This document shows positions 27,161 through 35,264 of a stretch of 48,273 bases of DNA, one piece after another; the first letter of the stretch is position 1; the number at the start of each line of letters is the position of its first letter. The notes under the pieces are model-generated. The model ran no database searches. It was not told where the DNA came from and saw nothing but the letters and a program-made list of their open reading frames with translations. This DNA comes from Variovorax paradoxus (GTDB taxonomy: Bacteria; Pseudomonadota; Gammaproteobacteria; Burkholderiales; Burkholderiaceae_C): assembly GCF_000834655.1 (NCBI RefSeq), contig NZ_JXQQ01000110.1, forward strand, positions 1 to 48,273, read 5' to 3'. The position numbers and the translations under genes were made by a program.

Positions 27161-27819
27161 AGAGAGCCGGCGTCATTGCAAAAGCGATTGCCGCGGGCCT
27201 CATGGCGCTGGCGTTGTCATCGGCCGTTGCACAGGGCACGAAGCCGGCGCAACCGGCATCCTCGGCACAGGCCACCAGCTACGCCCAGCGCTTCGCCTCG
27301 CTGTGCGCCTCGTGCCACGGCGCGAACGGCCGCAGCGACATGGCGGGCACGCCCGTGCTCGCGGGCCAGCATTCGTTCTATGCGATCACCCAGCTCTTTC
27401 TCTTTCGCGAGGGCCGGCGCGACAACCCCGCGATGACCGCGGTCGCCAAGACCATGACCGACGCCGACCTGCGCGGCTTCTCGGACTACATCGCCACCTT
27501 GCCCGCGGTGCCGGCGCCTCCGGTGGCCACGCCGCCCGACGCCGCGCGCATGAGCCGCGGCCAGGCGCTCGCGCAGGAGCATCGCTGCGTGATATGCCAC
27601 GGCGCCGACCTGAGCGGCGGCCAGCAGGTGCCGCGCATCGGGCAGCAGCACGAGGACTACCTGCAGCTCACGCTGCACGGCTTTCGCACGGGCAAGCGCC
27701 CGGGCTACACGCAGGCGATGGGCGAGGCGGTGAGCCGCATTCCGCCCGAAGACCTGGACACCCTCGCGTACTTCGTCGCGCGCTTTCCGGGCGCCCCCGC
27801 GAAGCCTCCACCCAAGTAA
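27157..27819 (+). CDS. Dihaem cytochrome c (c4-like)
   Basis: 220 residues. Signal peptide (residues about 1-25, ending SSAVAQ) and two c-type haem motifs, CASCH (50-54) and CVICH (144-148), in two similar cytochrome domains. Met residues in DNPAMTAVA and YTQAMGEAV are likely distal ligands. Its ATG overlaps the stop of the preceding dehydrogenase gene by four bases (ATGA), so the two proteins are made together. It is the probable periplasmic electron acceptor of that enzyme. Confidence 0.93.
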   Translation: MKRAGVIAKAIAAGLMALALSSAVAQGTKPAQPASSAQATSYAQRFASLCASCHGANGRSDMAGTPVLAGQHSFYAITQLFLFREGRRDNPAMTAVAKTMTDADLRGFSDYIATLPAVPAPPVATPPDAARMSRGQALAQEHRCVICHGADLSGGQQVPRIGQQHEDYLQLTLHGFRTGKRPGYTQAMGEAVSRIPPEDLDTLAYFVARFPGAPAKPPPK

Positions 27820-27953
27820 CACCGCCGTACGACATCTGCGAGTGCGCCGTGCGGACGCAGCGCACCGCGCACCCGAAAACACCCCACCTCGTCCCCCAAC
27901 CACGAACATCGGAGCCGAATCTCTTGGAAGTCTCATTCAGCAAGGAAGTAGAA

Positions 27954-30083
27954 ATGCTGCGCCTGGGCAGCGGCGACACCTTCCACGGCGAGGGCATCCT
28001 CGCCATCACCAAGGGCCTCCTGCAGTCGGGCGTGGCCTACGTGGGCGGCTACCAGGGCGCGCCGGTGTCGCACCTGCTCGACGTCATGGTCCAGGGCAAG
28101 GCCTACATGGACGAGCTGGGCGTGCACGTGGAGGCGTGTTCCAACGAGGCTTCGGCCGCGGCGATGCTCGGCGCTTCCATTCACTACCCGCTGCGCGGCG
28201 CGGTGACATGGAAGTCGATCGTCGGCACCAACGTGGCCGCCGATGCGTTGTCGAACCTCTCGTCGCCCGGCGTGACCGGCGGCGTCCTGATCGTGGTGGG
28301 AGAGGACTACGGCGAAGGCGCCAGCGTGATCCAGGAGCGCACGCACGCCTACGCGCTCAAGTCCAGCATGTGCCTGCTCGATCCGCGGCCCGACCTCGGC
28401 GTGATGGTGCGGATGGTCGAAGAAGGCTTTCGCCTTTCCGAGAGCTCGAACATGCCGTGCCTCATGGAACTGCGCATCCGCACCTGCCACGTGCGGGGCA
28501 GCTTCGAATGCAAGGACAACGTGGCGCCCGCGGTCTCCACGCGCGCGTTGATGACCGAACCCGCGGGCTTCGACTACATGCGCCTCGCGCACCCGCCCGT
28601 CACCTTCCGCCACGAGAAGCTCAAGGGCGATGAGCGCATTCCGGCGGCGCGGCGCTACATCGTCGAGCACGGCCTCAACGAGCTGATGCCCGGCAGGCGC
28701 CATGCGGACCTGGGCATCGTGGTGCAGGGCGGGCTCTACAACGCGCTCGTTCGCAGCCTGCAGCAGCAGGGGCTGGCCGATGCGTTCGGCGAGACCGACA
28801 TCCCGATCCTCGTGCTCAACGTGACCTACCCGCTGGTGCCCGAACAGGTGGCCGACTTCTGCGTGGGCAAGCGCGCGGTGCTGGTGGTGGAAGAAGGCCA
28901 GCCCGAGTACATCGAGCAGGACATCGCCACGCTGCTGCGCCGGCGCGACATCCAGACGCCGCTGCACGGCAAGGACATGCTGCCCGCGGCCGGCGAGTAC
29001 GGCGTCGAGGTGCTGTCGGGCGGTATCGGCGCCTTCGCCGCGAAATACATCGAGCCCGGCGAGGCCCTGTCGTCCGCGCAGGCGTGGCTCGCAGGCAACC
29101 GCGAACGCCGCGAGGCCGTCGCGCGCCGGCTCTCCGCGCCGCTGCCCAACCGCCCGCCGAGTTTTTGCATCGGCTGCCCCGAGCGGCCGGTTTTCTCCGC
29201 CCTCAAGCTCGCGCAGCAGGAGACCGGGCCGGTACACATCGCGGCGGACATCGGCTGCCACGCCTTCGGCACCTTCGAGCCGTTCTCGATGGGCCATTCG
29301 ATCCTCGGCTACGGCATGAGCCTGGCGAGCCGCGCCGGCGTCGCGCCGATGATGAACCGCCGCACGCTCTCGATCATGGGCGACGGCGGCTTCTGGCACA
29401 ACGGCCTGCTCACCGGCGTGCAGAGCGCGCTCTTCAACGACGACGACGCGGTGCTCTTGATCTTCAAGAACGGCTACACCTCGGCCACCGGCACGCAGGA
29501 CATCATCTCCACGCCCGACGAGGACACCAAGGAACGCGCCGTCGACAAGCAGCAGAGCCTGGTCGACAAGAACCAGACCATCGAGGCCACGCTCACCGGC
29601 CTGGGCGTGAAGTGGATGCGCACCGTGACCACCTACGACGTGGAGCGCATGCGCCGGACGCTGACCGAGGCGCTGACCAGCGACTTCAACGGCCTGAAGG
29701 TGGTGATCGCCGAGGGCGAGTGCCAGCTCGAGCGCCAGCGCCGCATCAAGCCGTGGATCGCCGGCCTCCTCAAGAAAGGCGAGCGCGTGGTGCGCGTGAA
29801 GTACGGCGTCGACGAAGACGTTTGCAACGGCGACCATGCGTGCATCCGCCTCTCCGGCTGCCCGACGCTCACGCTCAAGGACAACCCCGATCCGCTGAAG
29901 GTCGACCCCGTCGCCACCGTGATCGACGGCTGCGTGGGTTGCGGCCTGTGCGGCGCGAACGCGCATGCGGCCACGCTGTGCCCGAGCTTCTACCGCGCCG
30001 AGGTGGTGCAGAACCCGAAGTGGCACGAGCGCCTCGTGCATTCGCTGCGCGGCGCGGTCGTTCGTGCGCTGCAACCTGCATGA
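27954..30083 (+). CDS. iorA: Indolepyruvate:ferredoxin oxidoreductase, alpha subunit
   Basis: 709 residues from the ATG at 27954, which has AGGAAG 6-11 bases upstream; a TTG at 27924 is an alternative. N-terminal pyrimidine-binding half (GGYQGAPVSHLLDVM), a central segment with VVEEGQPEYIEQDI, and a TPP-binding half with GDGGFWHNGLLTG and FKNGYTSATGTQD. The C-terminal ferredoxin-like domain has Cys624, 630, 636 and Cys660, 663, 666, 676 (seven Cys). It decarboxylates aryl pyruvates to aryl-acetyl-CoA with reduction of a low-potential carrier. It overlaps iorB by four bases (ATGA). Confidence 0.92.
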   Translation: MLRLGSGDTFHGEGILAITKGLLQSGVAYVGGYQGAPVSHLLDVMVQGKAYMDELGVHVEACSNEASAAAMLGASIHYPLRGAVTWKSIVGTNVAADALSNLSSPGVTGGVLIVVGEDYGEGASVIQERTHAYALKSSMCLLDPRPDLGVMVRMVEEGFRLSESSNMPCLMELRIRTCHVRGSFECKDNVAPAVSTRALMTEPAGFDYMRLAHPPVTFRHEKLKGDERIPAARRYIVEHGLNELMPGRRHADLGIVVQGGLYNALVRSLQQQGLADAFGETDIPILVLNVTYPLVPEQVADFCVGKRAVLVVEEGQPEYIEQDIATLLRRRDIQTPLHGKDMLPAAGEYGVEVLSGGIGAFAAKYIEPGEALSSAQAWLAGNRERREAVARRLSAPLPNRPPSFCIGCPERPVFSALKLAQQETGPVHIAADIGCHAFGTFEPFSMGHSILGYGMSLASRAGVAPMMNRRTLSIMGDGGFWHNGLLTGVQSALFNDDDAVLLIFKNGYTSATGTQDIISTPDEDTKERAVDKQQSLVDKNQTIEATLTGLGVKWMRTVTTYDVERMRRTLTEALTSDFNGLKVVIAEGECQLERQRRIKPWIAGLLKKGERVVRVKYGVDEDVCNGDHACIRLSGCPTLTLKDNPDPLKVDPVATVIDGCVGCGLCGANAHAATLCPSFYRAEVVQNPKWHERLVHSLRGAVVRALQPA

Positions 30084-31708
30084 GCCGCGCCATGGAACAC
30101 AACCGCCCCCTCACCCTCCTCGTCTGCGCCCTCGGTGGCGAAGGCGGCGGCGTGCTCACCGAATGGCTGGTGGACATCGCCCGCCATGCCGGCTACGCCG
30201 CGCAGAGCACCTCGATCCCCGGCGTGGCGCAGCGCACCGGCGCCACCACGTACTACATCGAGGTGTTCCCCGTACCGCTCGCGCAACTGGCCGGCAGGCG
30301 CCCGGTGTTCAGCCTGAGCCCCGTGCCGGGCGCGCTCGATGCGATCGTCTCCTCGGAGCTGCTCGAGACCGCGCGGCAGATCGGCAACGGCATGAGCGCG
30401 CCGCTGCGCACGCTGGTCATCAGCTCGTCGGCGCGCATCTTCACCACGGCCGAGCGCATGGAGCCCGGCGACGGGCGCGCCGATGCGCAGCGCCTGGTCG
30501 ATGTGGTGAAGGCCTTCAGCCGCGAGCACCATGTGTTCGACATGAACGCCATCGCACGCGACACCGGCACCGTGGTCAGCGCGGTGATGCTGGGCGCCAT
30601 CGCGGGCAGCGGCCTCTTTCCGTTTCCGCGCGACGCCTACGAGCACGTGGTGCGCGGCGGCGACACGAGCGCACCCGAGAAGCTCAACAAGATGGCCGCC
30701 GCCAGCCTGCGCGGCTTCGCGGCCGCCTTCGATGCGGTGAGTGCGCCACGCACGCAAGCCGCCTTCGTGAGCAGCGTGATGGCCGGCTACACCGCCGATG
30801 CACCGCCGCCCGCACGCGCCCTGCCCGACGAGATGGCACGGCGCTTTCCGCCCGCCGTGCACGACATGCTCGCGCTCGGCCACGCACGCGTGCTCGACTA
30901 CCAGGACGCCGCGTACGCAGCGCTCTACGCCGACCGATTGGGCAAGGTGCTCGATGCCGAGCGCGCCGCCGATCCGGCCGGCGCCCACGGCTTCGCCGTC
31001 ACCCGGGAGGCCGCGCGCTGGCTCGCGCTGTGGATGGCCTTCGACGACATCGTGCGCGTGGCCGCGCTCAAGGGCCGCGCGAGCCGGGCGCAGCGCGTGC
31101 GCCAGGAAGTGCGAGCCACCGACGAGGACATCGTGAAGGTCTACGACCACTTCAAGCCCGGCGCTGCCGAGTTCGCCGCGCTGCTGCCGCCCGCGCTGTC
31201 GCGCCGCGTGACCGCATGGGACCGCGGCCGGCAGGCGCGCGGCCTTGCGCCGTGGGCACTGCCGCTGAAGGTGGGCAGCCACTCGGTGTTCGGCATGGCG
31301 TCGCTGCGGCTGCTTTCCTCGCTGCGCTGGCTTCGGCGCCGCGGCAGCCGTTTCGCCGAGGAGCAGGCGTTGATCGAGCGCTGGCTCGCGGCGGTGGAGC
31401 GCGGCACGCGCGAAGCCTGGGCGCTGGGCCACGAACTCGCGCTGTGCGGCCGGCTCATCAAGGGCTACGGCAGCACCAACGAACGCGGCAAGGAGAACCT
31501 GCTGCACGTGACCGACCATCTCGCCGCGCAGCCCGGCCAGGCGCCTGCCGTGCGCGCGCAATCCGTCGAAGCGGCACGCACCGCGGCGCTGGCCGACGAT
31601 GCCGGCCGCGCACTCGACGCCGCGCTGGTCGCACACGGCGCGCCCGCACGCCCGGTCAAGGCCCAGCCCATCCGCTGGATGAAGCGCAAGCCCGCAGGCG
31701 GCGGCTGA
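30080..31708 (+). CDS. iorB: Indolepyruvate:ferredoxin oxidoreductase, beta-type subunit with DUF6537 extension
   Basis: 542 residues from the ATG at 30080, inside the iorA stop (ATGA); a Met five residues in is an alternative. Residues about 10-200 are the 2-oxoacid:acceptor oxidoreductase gamma-like domain, starting with the Gly-rich GGEGGGVLTEWL and containing SIPGVAQRTGATTYYIE. The C-terminal 300 residues are Arg/Ala-rich and helical and match my recollection of the DUF6537 extension found in proteobacterial IorB. This makes it much longer than the archaeal beta subunit of about 200 residues. It forms the CoA-dependent 2-oxoacid oxidoreductase with IorA. Confidence 0.9.
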   Translation: MSRAMEHNRPLTLLVCALGGEGGGVLTEWLVDIARHAGYAAQSTSIPGVAQRTGATTYYIEVFPVPLAQLAGRRPVFSLSPVPGALDAIVSSELLETARQIGNGMSAPLRTLVISSSARIFTTAERMEPGDGRADAQRLVDVVKAFSREHHVFDMNAIARDTGTVVSAVMLGAIAGSGLFPFPRDAYEHVVRGGDTSAPEKLNKMAAASLRGFAAAFDAVSAPRTQAAFVSSVMAGYTADAPPPARALPDEMARRFPPAVHDMLALGHARVLDYQDAAYAALYADRLGKVLDAERAADPAGAHGFAVTREAARWLALWMAFDDIVRVAALKGRASRAQRVRQEVRATDEDIVKVYDHFKPGAAEFAALLPPALSRRVTAWDRGRQARGLAPWALPLKVGSHSVFGMASLRLLSSLRWLRRRGSRFAEEQALIERWLAAVERGTREAWALGHELALCGRLIKGYGSTNERGKENLLHVTDHLAAQPGQAPAVRAQSVEAARTAALADDAGRALDAALVAHGAPARPVKAQPIRWMKRKPAGGG

Positions 31709-31748
31709 AAGATCCCGAGAGTTTTCAAACACCATAACGAAGGAGACC

Positions 31749-32825
31749 ATGCAAACCGCTCACCACCCCCGCCGCCGCGGCACGCGCCCTCAACGTGCGT
31801 TGCGCGCCTCGCCGCTCGCCCTCTTCGCGGCCTGCGCCGCGTTCGTGCTCGGCACAACCGCCGTGCATGCGCAGGACAAGCCCGTGCAGCTCAAGCTCTC
31901 GAGCTGGGTGCCCGCGCAGCACCCGCTCAACCCGGCGCTCCAGGCCTGGGCCGACGACATCAAGAAAGCGTCGAACGGCACCCTCACCGCGATCCTGTTT
32001 CCGTCGGAGCAACTGGGCAAGGCCTTCGACCACTACGACATGGCGCGCGACGGCATCGCCGACTTCTCTTACGTGAACCCGGGCTACCAGCCGGGCCGCT
32101 TCCCGGTGATGGCGGGCGCCTCGCTTCCGTTCCTGTTCGCCAACGGCAAGGAAGGCTCGGCCGCCATCGACGCCTGGTACCGCAACTACGCGGCCAAGGA
32201 AATGAAGGACGTGAAGTACTGCTTCGCGTTCGTGCACGACCCCGGCACCTTCCATTCGCGCAAGAAGATCACGCTGCCCACCGACATCAAGGGCATGAAA
32301 GTGCGCCCGGCCACGAGCACCGTGGGCCAGCTGATCACCTCGCTGGGCGGCACCAACGTGCAGGCCTCGGCGCCGGAGTCGCGCGACATGCTCGAGCGCG
32401 GCGTGGCCGACGCGATCACCTTTCCGTGGGGATCGATCGGCCTGTTCGGCATCGACAAGGTGGTGAAGTACCACATGGATGCGCCGCTCTACGTCACGCC
32501 CTTCGTCTGGGTGATGAACAAGGGCAAGTACGACGCGATGTCGGCGGGCCAGAAGAAGGTGATCGACGACCACTGCACCAGCGAATGGGCGCAGAAGGTG
32601 GCCGGCCCCTGGGCCGACTTCGAGTTCGGCGGGCGCGCGAAGATCGCCGCGCAATCGGGCCACGAGGTCTACAAGCTCACGCCCGAGCAGCTCGATGCGT
32701 GGCGCAAGGCGGCTGCGCCGTCGGAGGCGCAATGGGCCGAGAGCGTGAAGAAGGTGGGCGAAGACCCGAAGGCGGTGATGGATGCGCTGAAGGGCAGCCT
32801 CACGAAATACAAGTCGGCGCTCTGA
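31749..32825 (+). CDS. TRAP transporter substrate-binding protein (DctP family)
   Basis: 358 residues. A long signal peptide (Arg-rich start, hydrophobic LALFAACAAFVLG, cleavage after VHAQ, about residue 42) precedes a DctP-type domain: LKLSSWVPAQHPLNPALQAW, FPSEQLGKAFDHYDMARDG, GMKVRPATSTVGQLITSLGG and APESRDMLERGVADAI. The Arg of KVRPA is the usual carboxylate-binding residue. An AAGGAG site precedes the ATG. It follows iorB by 40 bases and begins a P-Q-M set; the ligand is probably a carboxylate such as a 2-oxoacid or aromatic acid handled by IorAB (inference). Confidence 0.93.
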   Translation: MQTAHHPRRRGTRPQRALRASPLALFAACAAFVLGTTAVHAQDKPVQLKLSSWVPAQHPLNPALQAWADDIKKASNGTLTAILFPSEQLGKAFDHYDMARDGIADFSYVNPGYQPGRFPVMAGASLPFLFANGKEGSAAIDAWYRNYAAKEMKDVKYCFAFVHDPGTFHSRKKITLPTDIKGMKVRPATSTVGQLITSLGGTNVQASAPESRDMLERGVADAITFPWGSIGLFGIDKVVKYHMDAPLYVTPFVWVMNKGKYDAMSAGQKKVIDDHCTSEWAQKVAGPWADFEFGGRAKIAAQSGHEVYKLTPEQLDAWRKAAAPSEAQWAESVKKVGEDPKAVMDALKGSLTKYKSAL

Positions 32826-32828
32826 GCA

Positions 32829-33353
32829 ATGGCTGCCCGGTCCGCCAGCTACATGGACCGCGCGATCAACACGATCGAATGGCTCGCCGCCATCTTCGTG
32901 GGGATCGTCGCGCTCAACATCTTCGTGGCCGTGGTGCTGCGCAAGTTCTTCGACACCTCGATCCCCGATGCCTACGACTTCGGCCGCATGCTGCTGGGCA
33001 TCCTGATCTTCTGGGGCATCGCGGCCACCAGCTACCGGGGCGGCCACATCACGGTCGACCTGGTGTGGACGGCGGCGGGCCCGCGCATGAAGCGCGTGAT
33101 CGACGTGTTCGCTACCCTGGTGCTGCTGTTCGTGGTGGCGGTGCAGACCGCGATGCTGTTCGACAAGGTGCGCGGCACCTACGTGGACAACGTGTTGACC
33201 TACGACATGAACATCCCGACCTGGCCGTTCTATGCGGTGGCGTGGTTCGGCGATGTGTGCGCGGTGCTGCTGATCGCCATTCGCACCTACCGGCTGATCT
33301 TTCATCCCGAGCAGCTCGAAGAAGTCCACGCTGAACAGAAGGCCGACGAATGA
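32829..33353 (+). CDS. TRAP transporter small permease (DctQ family)
   Basis: 174 residues with four membrane segments (about residues 13-35, 48-70, 90-112, 132-156), the size and topology of DctQ. The segment AYDFGRMLLGILIFWGIA and the loop YRGGHITVDLV match the family pattern. It starts three bases after the dctP stop and ends overlapping the dctM start by four bases. Confidence 0.92.
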   Translation: MAARSASYMDRAINTIEWLAAIFVGIVALNIFVAVVLRKFFDTSIPDAYDFGRMLLGILIFWGIAATSYRGGHITVDLVWTAAGPRMKRVIDVFATLVLLFVVAVQTAMLFDKVRGTYVDNVLTYDMNIPTWPFYAVAWFGDVCAVLLIAIRTYRLIFHPEQLEEVHAEQKADE

Positions 33354-34651
33354 GCCCCGATGCGATTGCAGTCCTGGGCTTCGTCGCCCTCTTCGTACTG
33401 ATGTTGTTGCGCGTGCCGGTCGGCATGGCGATGGGCCTGGTGGGTGTGGCCGGCTACAGCTATCTCGTCGGCCCCGGGCCTGCGCTGAAGCTGGTGGGCC
33501 AGACCTCCATGCGCACCGTGACCGACTACACCTTCGGCGTGATCCCGATGTTCATGCTGATGGGTGCGCTGGTATCGGTCTCGGGCGTGAGCCGTGAACT
33601 CTTCAAGGCAGCCAACTCGATGATCGGCCACCTGCGCGGGGGACTGGGCGTGGCCACCGTGGTGGCCTGCGGCGGGTTCGCGGCGATCTGCGGCTCCTCG
33701 GTGGCTACGGCGGCCACGTTCTCGGCGGTGGCGTACCCGGAGATGCGGCGCTTCAACTACCCGCAGTCGTTCTCCACCGGCGTCATCGCCGCGGGCGGCA
33801 CGCTCGGCGCCATCCTGCCGCCCTCGACGGTGCTCGCGGTCTACGCCATCCTCACGCAGCAGGACATCGGCAAGCTCTTCATGGCGGGCATCGTGCCGGG
33901 CATCCTGGCAATGGCGATGTACGTGCTGACGATTGCGATCATCGTGAAGCTCAGGCCCGACTGGCTCCCCGGCGGCGAGGTCAAGCCGTGGTCGGAGCGT
34001 TTCAAGGACCTTCGCAACGTGTGGGCGCCGCTGGTGCTTTTCGTGTTTGTGATCGGCGGTCTCTACGGCGGCTTCTTCACGCCGACCGAAGCGGGCGGCG
34101 TGGGCGCGAGCGGCGCGTTCATCCTCGGACTCTTGCGGCGCAAGCTCGACGGCCCGAAGATCCGCGAGGCGCTGCTCTCGGCCACGCGAACGGCGGCGGC
34201 GGTGTTCACGGTGCTGATCGGGGCGCTCCTGTTCGGCTACTTCCTCACCATCACGCAGAGCCCGCAGAAGCTCACCGAATTCCTCACGGGCCTGGGAATC
34301 GGCCGCTACGGCGTGCTCGCGCTCATCATGCTGATGTACCTGGTGCTCGGCTGCCTGATGGACGCGATGGCGATGATCATCCTCACGGTGCCCATCATCT
34401 TCCCGGTGATCGTGCACCTGGGGTTCGACCCCATCTGGTTCGGCGTGATCATCGTGATGACGGTGGAGCTGGGGCTCATCCATCCACCGGTAGGAATGAA
34501 CGTCTTCGTCATCAAGAGCGTGGTGAAGGACGTGAGCTTCACCACCATCTTCAAGGGCGTGCTGCCGTTCATCGTGACGGACATCGTGCGCCTGGTGATC
34601 CTGATCGCGTTCCCGGTCATCGCGCTGTGGCTGCCGACGAGAATGGGGTGA
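33350..34651 (+). CDS. TRAP transporter large permease (DctM family)
   Basis: 433 residues, about 12 membrane segments. DctM motifs: MLLRVPVGMAMGLVG, IPMFMLMGALVSVSGVSREL, GGFAAICGSSVATAATFSAV, GGTLGAILPPSTVLAVYAIL and LVLGCLMDAMAMIILTVPII. It is the Na+-coupled channel partner of the P and Q subunits. The start lies in ATGA with the dctQ stop, and the stop overlaps the thioesterase start by one base (TGATG). Confidence 0.94.
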   Translation: MSPDAIAVLGFVALFVLMLLRVPVGMAMGLVGVAGYSYLVGPGPALKLVGQTSMRTVTDYTFGVIPMFMLMGALVSVSGVSRELFKAANSMIGHLRGGLGVATVVACGGFAAICGSSVATAATFSAVAYPEMRRFNYPQSFSTGVIAAGGTLGAILPPSTVLAVYAILTQQDIGKLFMAGIVPGILAMAMYVLTIAIIVKLRPDWLPGGEVKPWSERFKDLRNVWAPLVLFVFVIGGLYGGFFTPTEAGGVGASGAFILGLLRRKLDGPKIREALLSATRTAAAVFTVLIGALLFGYFLTITQSPQKLTEFLTGLGIGRYGVLALIMLMYLVLGCLMDAMAMIILTVPIIFPVIVHLGFDPIWFGVIIVMTVELGLIHPPVGMNVFVIKSVVKDVSFTTIFKGVLPFIVTDIVRLVILIAFPVIALWLPTRMG

Positions 34652-35085
34652 TGACGAACGAACCGATGAACACAGGCAAAGAGATCACCTACACCGCACG
34701 CGTCGAGTTCGGCGATTGCGACCCGGCCGGCATCGTCTGGTTTCCCAACTTCTTCCGCTGGATCGATGCGGCCTCGCGGAATTTCTTCGCCGGCTGCGGC
34801 GTGCCGCGCTGGGAAGAAACCGCCAGGACGCTCGGCGTGATCGGCACGCCGCTGGTCGATACGCACACGCGCTTCGTGAAGGCCGCGAGCTACGGCGACA
34901 CGCTCGAGATCGCGGTGCGCATCACCGAGTGGCGCGACAAGAGCTTCGTGCAGACCTACCGGGTGACGCGCGGCGACGAACTGATCCTGGAGTGCGAAGA
35001 GGTGCGCATTTTCGCGGCGAAGCGCGAAGGCGGGGGCATTCGCGCGGTGCCTGTTCCGCCGGAAATTCGCGCGCTCTGCGAATGA
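34651..35085 (+). CDS. 4-hydroxybenzoyl-CoA thioesterase-family acyl-CoA thioesterase
   Basis: 144 residues, hot-dog fold. The start VEFGDCDPAGIVWFPNFFRW contains the catalytic Asp of the 4HBT family (D-x-x-G-I-V/H-x-x-x), followed by a typical central strand FVKAASYGDTLEIAVRI. It hydrolyses acyl- or aroyl-CoA to the free acid. As the last gene after iorAB and the TRAP genes, coupled by TGATG, it may release aryl-acetate and CoA from the IorAB product. That would give the operon an arylpyruvate-to-arylacetate logic (inference). Confidence 0.9.
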   Translation: MTNEPMNTGKEITYTARVEFGDCDPAGIVWFPNFFRWIDAASRNFFAGCGVPRWEETARTLGVIGTPLVDTHTRFVKAASYGDTLEIAVRITEWRDKSFVQTYRVTRGDELILECEEVRIFAAKREGGGIRAVPVPPEIRALCE

Positions 35086-35209
35086 GTGGCGCCGTTGCAT
35101 CGCGCCTTGCCGCCCATCTGAAACCTTTATTCTGAAATTCCAGAAACCACGGTTTACTTAGGTTCTCCCCTCTGACGCAGGCGACCCACAAGCGCGCTTG
35201 AAAAGTGAC

Positions 35210-35223
35210 ATCGTTTCAACGAT
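35210..35223. promoter_or_regulatory. Palindrome upstream of the autotransporter gene
   Basis: ATCGTT (35210-35215), TC, AACGAT (35218-35223) is a perfect dyad in the AT-richer 179-base gap before the autotransporter ATG. The gap also has TTCTG/CAGAA arms near 35130-35146 and CTTAGGT (35157-35163) paired with ACCTAAG (35243-35249). They could form operator or leader structures; no gene is seen in the gap. Confidence 0.4.
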
Positions 35224-35264
35224 CTCACAAATAATCACACGCACCTAAGGTCGGAGGAGACTTC

